Source: an uncultured Intrasporangium sp. (GTDB taxonomy: Bacteria; Actinomycetota; Actinomycetes; Actinomycetales; Dermatophilaceae). Taken from it: DNA of 6,150 bases. Shown here piece after piece: positions 1-4,884 of this stretch. Location: assembly GCA_937873285.1 (NCBI GenBank), contig CALMNV010000152.1:1-6150 (forward strand). The letters run 5' to 3'. A model generated the notes under the pieces. That model did not search any database. It was not told where the DNA came from and was given only the letters and a program-made list of their open reading frames with translations. Position 1 is the stretch's first letter; the number at the start of each line of letters is the position of its first letter. Both the position numbers and the translations under genes were made by a program.

Positions 1-93
1 TGCCGGCGGGGCGGGGGCCGCGCGCGCCTGCCGCGGTGCGGTCGGCGTAGGCCGGCGGCGGGGCGGCTCAGCGGTCGGACAATGGCCGCTGTG
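1..93. other. Gene-free or unresolved GC-rich left edge
   Basis: No coding region can be supported here. On the + strand one frame entering from the left closes at TAG 48-50 and another at TGA 95-97, so the tail of a truncated upstream gene is possible. On the - strand a frame with a GTG at 105-107 stays open to the edge, but it reads as an arginine- and proline-rich string with no Shine-Dalgarno. None has a recognisable motif or a clear third-position bias. A GCCGGCGG-type stretch occurs at both ends of the first 65 bases, which is expected of low-complexity GC-rich DNA. Confidence 0.4.
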
Positions 94-107
94 GTGAGTC
101 CGCTCAC
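94..107. repeat. Short palindrome GTGAG-4-CTCAC
   Basis: Perfect 5-bp inverted repeat: GTGAG at 94-98 and CTCAC at 103-107 around TCCG. The form resembles a helix-turn-helix operator, and superficially LacI-type half-sites, but there is no regulator gene nearby and no clear promoter around it. A chance occurrence is quite possible. Confidence 0.3.
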
Positions 108-118
108 AAATGGGTGGG

Positions 119-167
119 CCTGCAAAGCGGCGCAAGATTGTGCCGCGTTCTTGCGGCAGTTTGCAGG
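119..167. repeat. 49-bp imperfect palindrome
   Basis: CCTGCAAA at 119-126 is the exact reverse complement of TTTGCAGG at 160-167. Inside them, CGCAAGA at 131-137 is the exact reverse complement of TCTTGCG at 149-155. The two stems are separated by a symmetric 4x4 mismatch and leave an 11-nt loop (138-148). A competing hairpin uses 127-134 with 139-146 (8 bp, one G-T, loop AGAT). It could be a terminator for a gene left of the window, a protein-binding palindrome, or a processed RNA structure. There is no T-tract after it. Function not recognised. Confidence 0.5.
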
Positions 168-204
168 GCGGGCGCCACCCCGACCCGGCTGCTGCACGCG
201 GCCC

Positions 205-276
205 ACCGCACACGGGCCCGAGCCGGTGACTGGGGTGTGTGCGGTCGTCCGTGCGGGGGCACGGCATACCGCACAC
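205..276. repeat. Three-copy 9-mer forming alternative hairpins
   Basis: The 9-mer ACCGCACAC occurs at 205-213 and 268-276, and its exact inverse GTGTGCGGT at 237-245. The centres are 32 and 31 bp apart, close to three helical turns. The middle copy can pair with either flank but not both. Pairing with the right copy is extended by an inner 6-bp stem (CCGTGC 249-254 with GCACGG 259-264, loop GGGG) across a 3x3 internal loop. The left copy is itself the exact 9-nt loop of a GGCCC/GGGCC hairpin (200-218). The similarity between the two direct copies continues past the 9-mer to about 222 and 286. The last copy lies 33 bp before the tRNA -35 element. It may be a regulator-binding array or an upstream terminator; no function is established. 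Confidence 0.55.
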
Positions 277-309
277 GCGCCCGGAGAATCGACTCGGTGG
301 CGGCTGGAT

Positions 310-338
310 TTCGGAAGGACGTCGCTGCGCGCTAGAAT
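310..338 (+). promoter_or_regulatory. Probable tRNA-Arg promoter
   Basis: A -10-like TAGAAT (333-338) follows a weak -35-like TTCGGA (310-315) with a 17-bp spacer. A start near 345 would give a leader of about 20 nt before the mature tRNA 5' end at 365, a normal length for RNase P processing. TAGAAT is the best sigma-70-type -10 in this otherwise GC-rich stretch. The -35 is poor, as is common in actinobacteria. Confidence 0.55.
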
Positions 339-364
339 GCTGCTTCGTCCCGCCCAGGCGGACT

Positions 365-437
365 GCACCCGTAGCTCAACGGATAGAGCATCTGACTACG
401 GATCAGAAGGTTAGGGGTTCGAATCCCTTCGGGTGCG
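365..437 (+). tRNA. tRNA-Arg (anticodon ACG)
   Basis: A full cloverleaf of 73 nt can be drawn. Acceptor GCACCCG (365-371) pairs with CGGGTGC (430-436), followed by discriminator G437. The D arm is 374-389, the anticodon stem TCTGA/TCAGA (391-395, 403-407) and the 7-nt loop CTACGGA with anticodon ACG at 398-400. The variable loop is 5 nt. The T arm is 413-429 with loop TTCGAAT; its stem has one G-T pair. CCA is not encoded. It decodes CGN codons after A34 is deaminated to inosine by TadA, as known for bacterial tRNA-Arg(ACG). The ArgRS identity bases A20 (position 383) and C35 (399) are present. No adjacent tRNA genes are visible and no copy of its 3' end elsewhere in the window marks an integrated element. 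Confidence 0.97.
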
Positions 438-455
438 CTCTGTGTTGAGACAGAG
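438..455 (+). terminator. 6-bp hairpin directly after tRNA
   Basis: CTCTGT (438-443) pairs perfectly with ACAGAG (450-455) around a 6-nt loop, starting on the base after the tRNA discriminator. It has no T-tract. It may help define the 3' end of the precursor for trimming, or form the first half of a double terminator with the stronger hairpin at 467-500. Confidence 0.4.
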
Positions 456-466
456 AACAGCAGGTC

Positions 467-500
467 GCAGCCCCGCGCCGCCATGGGTGGCCGGGGCTGC
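467..500 (+). terminator. Strong GC hairpin, probable tRNA terminator
   Basis: GCAGCCCCG (467-475) pairs over 9 bp without mismatch with CGGGGCTGC (492-500). Past a one-base bulge, GCC/GGC (477-479, 489-491) adds 3 bp. There is no T-run, matching the U-less intrinsic terminators described in GC-rich actinobacteria. Being a near-perfect inverted repeat between convergent transcription units, it could act in both directions. Confidence 0.55.
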
Positions 501-567
501 CTGCATCCCGGCCCGGCGCGACAGGGCCCAGCCTCGCGAAGGGCCCCAGGTCGCGGGCGCGGACCAG

Positions 568-603
568 GCCGGGAGAGGGACCGGCGCGCTCGACTCCTCG
601 AGC
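568..603 (-). terminator. Tandem hairpins after pxpC
   Basis: Read from the - strand, the pxpC stop (654) is followed about 50 nt later by GCTCGA/TCGAGC (588-603, perfect 6 bp, loop of 4) and immediately by a second hairpin with GCCGG/CCGGC arms (568-585, loop of 8). Neither has a T-tract. Their position suggests termination of the pxp operon before it reads into the tRNA. This is inferred from fold and location only. Confidence 0.45.
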
Positions 604-653
604 CTGGCCACTGCCGTCGGGTGGATGTGCGCCGTCCCCTGGCGGCACACGCC

Positions 654-1529
654 TCAGAGGGGCAGCCAAGACGCGCGGCGCAGGGCGAAGCGGAGCGTGT
701 CGCCCGGTGCGAGCTGGGCCAGCAGGTCGGTGTCCTCGTCGAGCACCACGGCGATGACCGGGTAGCCACCGGTGGTCGGGTGGTCGGCGAAGAAGACCAG
801 CGGCTGCCCTGCGGCGGGCACCTGGACGGCCCCCCGCACGACCGCTTCGCTCGGCAGCTCGTCGGTGCGGGCCCGGCTGAGCGCGGGCCCCTGCAGCCGC
901 ACCCCGACCCGGTCGCTGTCCCGGCAGACCTGCCACTCGGCACTCGCCAGCGCGTGCACCGCATCGCCGGAGAACCAGTCGTCGCGTGGCCCGACGACCG
1001 CCCGCAGGGTCACCCCGCGCTGCGGCCCCGGCCGTGCGCCGGTCAGGTCACTGCCTCGGCTGGGCCCGGTCACCGAGCCGCCGACCTCGAGGCGCTGACC
1101 CGGCTCGAGCGGCGGCGGGCCCAGCCCCGAGGTGAGGTCTGTGCTGGCGCTGCCCAGCGTGAGCGATGCCGCGAAGCCGCCGCGCACGGCGAGGTAGCTG
1201 CGCAGTCCGTGCACGGGCCGTCCGACGCTCACGGTGCATCCGGCTGGCACGTGCACCGCGGCATACGGTGACGAGACACGGCGCCCCACGGCGACCGGGG
1301 CGGGAGCGCCCGTCACCGCGACGACGACGGCCTGCTCCGCGCGCAGCGTCAGGCCCCCGAGCAGCAGCTCCACGGCCGGCGCGCCCTCGTCGTTGCCGAC
1401 GAGCCGGTTCGCCAGGCGCAGGGCGGGGCGGTCCGCGGCGCCGCTCGGGGGGACCCCGAGGTGGGTGTGGCCGGGTCGGCCGAGGTCCTGCAGCAGGGCC
1501 AGAGTCCCCACCTGCTCGACGACGAGCAC
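654..1529 (-). CDS. pxpC: 5-oxoprolinase subunit PxpC (KipA/YbgK-type, carboxyltransferase family)
   Basis: Subunit C of the bacterial ATP-dependent 5-oxoprolinase, which with PxpA and PxpB hydrolyses 5-oxo-L-proline to L-glutamate in the cytoplasm. The 291-residue product covers the family from end to end: QDLGRPG at 14-20, PPSGAADRPALRLANRLVGN near 27-46, RSYLAVRGG at 110-118, GSASTDL at 126-132, and near the C-terminus PTTGGYPVIAVV at 251-262. Domains of this family are often labelled biotin-dependent carboxyltransferase, and the Bacillus homologue was named KipA for an effect on the sporulation kinase KinA; sporulation control is not implied here. A GTG at 1538 would overlap the pxpB stop as GTGA. 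I prefer the in-frame GTG at 1529 because AGGAG (1538-1542) sits 8 nt before it and because, as I recall E. coli YbgK, the N-terminus then aligns without extension. It is the last gene of the operon. No frame or motif defect is seen. Confidence 0.93.
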   Translation of the reverse strand: MLVVEQVGTLALLQDLGRPGHTHLGVPPSGAADRPALRLANRLVGNDEGAPAVELLLGGLTLRAEQAVVVAVTGAPAPVAVGRRVSSPYAAVHVPAGCTVSVGRPVHGLRSYLAVRGGFAASLTLGSASTDLTSGLGPPPLEPGQRLEVGGSVTGPSRGSDLTGARPGPQRGVTLRAVVGPRDDWFSGDAVHALASAEWQVCRDSDRVGVRLQGPALSRARTDELPSEAVVRGAVQVPAAGQPLVFFADHPTTGGYPVIAVVLDEDTDLLAQLAPGDTLRFALRRASWLPL

Positions 1530-1534
1530 GCGGC

Positions 1535-2179
1535 TCACTCCTGCCGCACGTCGGCGAACCGCACCCGGGCGCCGGGCGCGAACAGGGCCGGGGGGTCGCG
1601 GTCGGGGTCCCACAGGCGCGCATCGGTGCTGCCGATGAGCTGCCACCCGCCCGGTGACGGCCGTGGGTAGACCCCCGTGAAGGGGCCGCCCAGCGCAACG
1701 CTCCCCGGCGGGATGCGGGTGCGTGGCGAGGCCCGGCGGGGGACGTCGAGGCCGCCCTCGTCGCCGAGCAGGTAGCCGAAGCCCGGGGCGAAACCGGAGA
1801 ACTCGACAGTCCACGACTGCGAGGTATGCCGTCGGACGACCTCCTCGGGCGGGACGGCGAGCAGGTGGGCCACCTCCTCGAGGTCGGGGCCGTCATAGCG
1901 CACCGAGATGCGCACGGTCTCTTCGAGCCGGGCCTGCGGGTCCCCCTGCGCAGGCTCGGATCCCTGCAGAGCCCCGCCTGCCACCGCTCGGACCGCGGCG
2001 ACGAGACCGGGGACGTCGCCGGCGGCGCCGACGCGCACGAGCACCGTCCGCGCTCCCGGCACCTGCTCGACGACGCCCTGGGGCGGCTGGCGACGGAGCG
2101 CGGCGTCGAGGCGACGGCGCGAGGGGCCGTCGTCGACCTCGACGAGGACGGCCCGGTCGCCGCAGGGCAGGATCCTCAC
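1535..2179 (-). CDS. pxpB: 5-oxoprolinase subunit PxpB (KipI/YbgJ-type, allophanate hydrolase subunit 1 fold)
   Basis: Subunit B of ATP-dependent 5-oxoprolinase, the partner of PxpC; the two form a complex that acts with PxpA in converting 5-oxoproline to glutamate. The 214-residue protein begins RILPCGDRAVLVE and carries the family signatures VRYDGPDLEEVA (93-104), FSGFAPGFGYL (127-137), PRTRIPPGSVALGG (152-165) and YPRPSPGGWQLIG (171-183). Length is usual for the family. The start is GTG at 2179, overlapping the pxpA stop by four bases (GTGA). No Shine-Dalgarno stands before it, so translation is likely coupled to pxpA. In some actinobacteria B and C are fused; here they are separate genes. 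Bacillus KipI is the historical name from KinA inhibition and is not a safe functional label here. Confidence 0.95.
   Translation of the reverse strand: MRILPCGDRAVLVEVDDGPSRRRLDAALRRQPPQGVVEQVPGARTVLVRVGAAGDVPGLVAAVRAVAGGALQGSEPAQGDPQARLEETVRISVRYDGPDLEEVAHLLAVPPEEVVRRHTSQSWTVEFSGFAPGFGYLLGDEGGLDVPRRASPRTRIPPGSVALGGPFTGVYPRPSPGGWQLIGSTDARLWDPDRDPPALFAPGARVRFADVRQE
1538..1542 (-). promoter_or_regulatory. Shine-Dalgarno deciding the pxpC start
   Basis: On the - strand AGGAG lies inside the last codons of pxpB and overlaps the first candidate GTG (1538), which it therefore cannot serve. It is 8 nt from the next in-frame GTG at 1529, good spacing. The short distance to the pxpB stop suggests translational coupling. 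Confidence 0.6.
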
Positions 2180-2946
2180 TCGACGAAGGATCGCAGCGCC
2201 ACGCCCGCCTCGTCGAGGGCGGCCCGCACTGCCCCGGCGAGGGCGACGGCGCCCGGGGAGTCACCGTGCACGCACACCGAGTCCGCGGCGACACGCACGG
2301 GCGAGCCGTCGATCGCCGTGATCCGTCCCTGCGTCACGATCTGCACCGCGCGCATCGCCACCGCCTGAGGGTCGCTGATCACCGCAGCCTCGTCGCGGCG
2401 GGAGACCAGCGTGCCCTGGGCGGTGTAGGCGCGGTCGGCGAAGGCCTCGGCCACCGGTCGTATGCCGTGCCCCTCGGCGGCCGTGAGCAGCTGTGAGCCG
2501 GGCAGACCGAGGAGGGCAAGCTCACCCGGATGGTCGGCAACGGCCCGGGCCACGGCGTCTGCCTGGCGCTCGTGGTGCACGACCGCGTTGTAGAGGGCGC
2601 CGTGCGGCTTGACGTAGGCGACGCGGCCGCCGACCGAGCGGCTGATCCCGTCGAGGGCGCCGATCTGGTAGAGGACGTCGGCGTAGAGGTCATCGGGATC
2701 GACGTCGAGAAACCGCCGGCCGAAGCCAGCGAGGTCGTGATAGCCCACCTGCGCGCCGATGGCCACCCCGGCCGCGACGGCGGCCCGGCAGGTCTCGACG
2801 AGCGTGGCCGGGTCGCCAGCGTGAAACCCGCACGCGACGTTGGCCGACGTCACGACCTGCAGGAGGCCCGCGTCGTCACCGAGGCGCCACCGACCATAGG
2901 ACTCACCCATGTCGGCGTTGAGGTCGACGACTGCGAGCCGCGGCAT
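2176..2946 (-). CDS. pxpA: 5-oxoprolinase subunit PxpA (LamB/YcsF family)
   Basis: Subunit A of ATP-dependent 5-oxoprolinase, member of the LamB/YcsF family, first gene of the pxpABC operon. The 256-residue product shows the family blocks DLNADMGES (8-16), TSANVACGFHAGDP (33-46), YVKPHGALYN (111-120), EAFADRAY (167-174) and SVCVHGDSPGAV (223-234), with the histidines and acidic residues expected of the catalytic pocket. Start choice is open. ATG 2946 gives the usual N-terminus, only seven residues before DLNAD, and is placed as a leaderless start behind a TTGACA promoter. GTG 2964 adds six residues and has AGGTGA seven bases before it. TTG 2982 is least likely. The stop overlaps the pxpB start by four bases, so the subunits are probably made together. 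No transporter or regulator gene for 5-oxoproline is seen next to it. Confidence 0.96.
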   Translation of the reverse strand: MPRLAVVDLNADMGESYGRWRLGDDAGLLQVVTSANVACGFHAGDPATLVETCRAAVAAGVAIGAQVGYHDLAGFGRRFLDVDPDDLYADVLYQIGALDGISRSVGGRVAYVKPHGALYNAVVHHERQADAVARAVADHPGELALLGLPGSQLLTAAEGHGIRPVAEAFADRAYTAQGTLVSRRDEAAVISDPQAVAMRAVQIVTQGRITAIDGSPVRVAADSVCVHGDSPGAVALAGAVRAALDEAGVALRSFVE

Positions 2947-2952
2947 GGCGGC

Positions 2953-2982
2953 AGATTCGTTCACCAGTCCGTCACCTGTCAA
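2953..2982 (-). promoter_or_regulatory. Possible pxpABC promoter
   Basis: On the - strand a perfect -35 hexamer TTGACA (2982-2977) is followed after 18 bp by GAATCT (2958-2953), which keeps only the A2 and T6 of a TAnnnT -10. Six bases later comes ATG 2946, so transcription would begin at or next to the start codon, giving a leaderless mRNA. The weak -10 and the alternative GTG start with its own Shine-Dalgarno inside the spacer make this tentative. Confidence 0.4.
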
Positions 2983-3053
2983 CGCTGCCGTCGAGGGGCC
3001 TGACCCCGCCCGGCCCTCCGCACGCCTCGAGGACTAGCTGCGCCTCGGCAGCG

Positions 3054-3068
3054 ACGGGTGTACGGGTG
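3054..3068. repeat. Tandem pair ACGGGTG
   Basis: ACGGGTG at 3054-3060 is repeated at 3062-3068 with one intervening T, an 8-bp period. It lies 3 bp from the 10-bp array, in the middle of the pxpA/acyl-CoA ligase divergent spacer. Possibly a pair of protein-binding sites; too short to be sure it is not chance. Confidence 0.35.
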
Positions 3069-3071
3069 GCC

Positions 3072-3133
3072 CCTGCTTGCACCTGCCTGCACCTGCCTGC
3101 ACCTGCTTGCACCTGCTTGCACCTGCTTGCACC
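3072..3133. repeat. 10-bp tandem repeat array (ACCTGCYTGC, about 6 copies)
   Basis: A nearly perfect tandem array: a 9-nt partial unit (3072-3080), five full units (3081-3130) and three bases of a seventh. Only position 7 of the unit varies, T in the first and last three copies and C in two middle copies. It occupies the divergent spacer, 61 bp before the acyl-CoA ligase ATG and about 125 bp from the pxpA ATG. A 10-bp period is close to one helical turn, so identical bases face one side of the DNA. TTGCAC, a -35-like string, recurs with each T-type unit on the + strand. The repeat would encode a Cys-rich peptide if translated, which I take as spurious. Confidence 0.9.
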
Positions 3134-3157
3134 GTGCCCCCCGGCGCGGTTGGGTGA

Positions 3158-3170
3158 GGACGACGCGTCC
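3158..3170. promoter_or_regulatory. Palindrome GGACG-3-CGTCC, possible operator
   Basis: GGACG (3158-3162) and CGTCC (3166-3170) form a perfect inverted repeat around ACG, 14 bp before the acyl-CoA ligase Shine-Dalgarno. The position suits a repressor site in the leader or just downstream of the start point. No regulator gene is in the window and palindromes of this size are not rare in GC-rich DNA. Confidence 0.3.
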
Positions 3171-3184
3171 GCAGCCGCACGCCC

Positions 3185-3190
3185 GGAGGT
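3185..3190 (+). promoter_or_regulatory. Shine-Dalgarno of the acyl-CoA ligase gene
   Basis: GGAGGT lies four bases before ATG 3195 (five counting from the GGAGG core). It fixes this ATG against in-frame upstream candidates that would begin inside the 10-bp repeat array and add 43 residues of repeat-coded, non-homologous sequence. Confidence 0.85.
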
Positions 3191-3194
3191 CCCG

Positions 3195-4874
3195 ATGCCA
3201 AGCCCTGTCGTTCCCACGCCCGCGCTGTCCTACGCCAAGGGTGAGGACGAGCCACCCCTGCTCGAGCAGACGATCGGAGACAACCTCGACGCGACCGCCG
3301 AGCGCTTCCCAGACCGGGAGGCGCTGGTCGACGTCGAGCAGGGCCGACGGTGGACGTATGCCGAGCTGCGGGCCGACGTGGACCGGCTCGCCCGCGCGCT
3401 GCTGGCGACCGGTGTCGACCGCGGCGCCCGGGTGGGGATCTGGGCGCCGAACTGCTCGGAGTGGACGCTGCTGCAGTACGCGACGGCCAAGATCGGCGCC
3501 ATCCTCGTCACCATCAACCCGGCCTACCGCGCCCACGAGCTGCACTACGTCCTGCGGCAGGCCGGCGTCTCCCACCTCTTCGCCGTCGAGCAGTTCAAGG
3601 CGGCCAGCTACATCCAGATGGTCGAGGAGGTCCGGGGCGAGTGCCCTGACCTGACCTGCTGCACCTACTTCGGCACGGAGGGCTGGCAGGCCATGCTGGC
3701 GCAGGCCGAGCGGGTCGGCGAGAGCCAGCTGCGCGGCATACAGTCGTCGCTGCGGCCCGAGGATCCCATCAACATCCAGTACACGTCGGGCACGACAGGC
3801 TTCCCCAAGGGCGCCACCCTCAGCCACCGCAACATCCTCAACAACGGCTACTTCGTCGGCGAGCTCTGCCGCTACACCGAGGCCGACCGGGTGTGCATCC
3901 CGGTCCCGTTCTACCACTGCTTCGGGATGGTCATGGGCAACCTCGCCTGCACCTCGCACGGCGCCTGCATGGTCATCCCTGCGCCGGGCTTCGACCCCGC
4001 CGCGACGCTGCAGGCGACGCAGGACGAGCGGTGCACGAGCCTCTACGGCGTGCCGACGATGTTCATCGCCGAGTGGAGCCTGCCGAGCTTCGCGACCTAC
4101 GACCTGTCGAGCGTGCGGACCGGGATCATGGCCGGCTCGCCCTGCCCGGCCGAGCTGATGAAGAAGCTCATCGCCTCAGGGATCGAGGAGATGACCATCT
4201 GCTACGGCATGACGGAGACCTCGCCGGTGTCGACCCAGACCCGCATCGACGACACCTTCGAGCACAAGACCGGCACCGTCGGGCGGGTGCTGCCGCACCT
4301 CGAGATCCGCATCGCCGACCCGGCCACCGGTGAGGTGGTTGCGCGCGGAGTGCCGGGCGAGTTCCACACGAAGGGCTACTCGGTGATGCTCGGCTACTGG
4401 GAGCAGCCGGACAAGACGGCCGAGGCCATCGTCGACGGGTGGATGCGCACCGGGGACCTCGGGGTCATGCACGACGACGGCTACGTCGAGATCACCGGCC
4501 GGATCAAGGACCTGGTCATCCGTGGCGGGGAGAATGTCTACCCGCGCGAGATCGAGGAGTTCCTCTACACCCACCCAGACATCCTCGACGCCCAGGTCAT
4601 CGGCGTGCCGGACGAGAGGTACGGCGAGGAGCTGTGCGCCTGCATCCGGTTGAAGGAGGGCGCCGAGCCGCTCGACGCGGAGAAGCTGCGGGCCTTCTGC
4701 GTCGGGCGGCTGGCGCACTACAAGATCCCGCGCTACGTCGAGATCGTCGACGAGTTCCCCATGACCGTGACGGGCAAGGTCCGCAAGGTGGAGATGCGCG
4801 AGGCGACGGCCCGAAGGCTCGGCCTCGCGGGTGGCCGCCCGGCTGAAGCGGGGGTCGGCGGCCCGCGGTCCTAA
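3195..4874 (+). CDS. Fatty-acyl-CoA ligase, AMP-forming (FadD/ACSF2-like)
   Basis: Activates a carboxylic acid, probably a medium- or long-chain fatty acid, to its CoA thioester through an acyl-adenylate, feeding beta-oxidation or lipid synthesis; cytoplasmic. The 559-residue protein is complete. The large N-terminal domain holds the P-loop YTSGTTGFPKG (196-206) and the A5 block YGMTETSP (337-344). GWMRTGDLG (415-423) carries the ribose-binding aspartate. The hinge block GRIKDLVIRGGENVYP (435-450) leads to the mobile C-terminal domain with the adenylation lysine K528 in TVTGKVRK. The opening LSYAKG...PLLEQTIGDN resembles actinobacterial FadD35-type and animal ACSF2 proteins. Chain-length preference cannot be read from sequence. 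The tail after about 540 is Gly/Pro-rich and variable. It is divergent from pxpA and ends 10 bases before argS; the two + strand genes may be partly co-transcribed. Confidence 0.93.
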   Translation: MPSPVVPTPALSYAKGEDEPPLLEQTIGDNLDATAERFPDREALVDVEQGRRWTYAELRADVDRLARALLATGVDRGARVGIWAPNCSEWTLLQYATAKIGAILVTINPAYRAHELHYVLRQAGVSHLFAVEQFKAASYIQMVEEVRGECPDLTCCTYFGTEGWQAMLAQAERVGESQLRGIQSSLRPEDPINIQYTSGTTGFPKGATLSHRNILNNGYFVGELCRYTEADRVCIPVPFYHCFGMVMGNLACTSHGACMVIPAPGFDPAATLQATQDERCTSLYGVPTMFIAEWSLPSFATYDLSSVRTGIMAGSPCPAELMKKLIASGIEEMTICYGMTETSPVSTQTRIDDTFEHKTGTVGRVLPHLEIRIADPATGEVVARGVPGEFHTKGYSVMLGYWEQPDKTAEAIVDGWMRTGDLGVMHDDGYVEITGRIKDLVIRGGENVYPREIEEFLYTHPDILDAQVIGVPDERYGEELCACIRLKEGAEPLDAEKLRAFCVGRLAHYKIPRYVEIVDEFPMTVTGKVRKVEMREATARRLGLAGGRPAEAGVGGPRS

Positions 4875-4877
4875 ACT
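4872..4877 (+). promoter_or_regulatory. -10 element of a likely leaderless argS promoter
   Basis: TAAACT fits the actinobacterial TAnnnT -10 consensus and its first three bases are the stop codon of the preceding gene. Seven bases separate it from ATG 4885, the spacing expected when transcription starts on the A of the start codon. No convincing -35 stands at 17-19 bp. The alternative is read-through from the upstream gene with a weak GGCGGG ribosome site. Confidence 0.5.
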
Positions 4878-4884
4878 GGCGGGC

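Noticed and set aside
1..107. Arg/Pro-rich - strand frame from GTG 107 to the left edge
   Set aside because: No ribosome site, no known motif, truncated by the window, and such frames arise easily in this composition.
365..437. tRNA gene as attachment site of an integrated element
   Set aside because: No second copy of the tRNA 3' end, no integrase or recombinase, and ordinary chromosomal metabolic genes follow.
239..448. Open frames on both strands crossing the tRNA, translating to strings such as VAQRIEHLTTDQK (+) or EGIRTPNLLIRSQ (-)
   Set aside because: These are the well-known false proteins made by translating tRNA genes; the cloverleaf explains the sequence fully.
483..1271. Long + strand open frame (262 codons) opposite pxpC
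   Set aside because: Arg/Gly/Pro-rich antisense shadow of a gene with clear family motifs on the other strand; no Shine-Dalgarno or recognisable domain.
654..2179. KipI/KipA as a sporulation-kinase control system, or urea/allophanate metabolism
   Set aside because: Together with a PxpA gene in one operon, the established role is 5-oxoprolinase; no kinase, allophanate amidase or urea carboxylase biotin domain is present.
3072..3133. CRISPR array
   Set aside because: Units are 10 bp with no spacers, so this is a simple tandem repeat.
3066..3194. 43-residue N-terminal extension of the acyl-CoA ligase through the repeat array (ACTCLHLPAP-type peptide)
   Set aside because: The extension is just the translated 10-bp repeat, and GGAGGT stands correctly before ATG 3195.
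2979..3959. - strand open frame of 326 codons reading through the repeat array as KQVQAGA-type peptide repeats
   Set aside because: Mostly antisense to the ligase; the peptide repeat is a by-product of the DNA tandem repeat.
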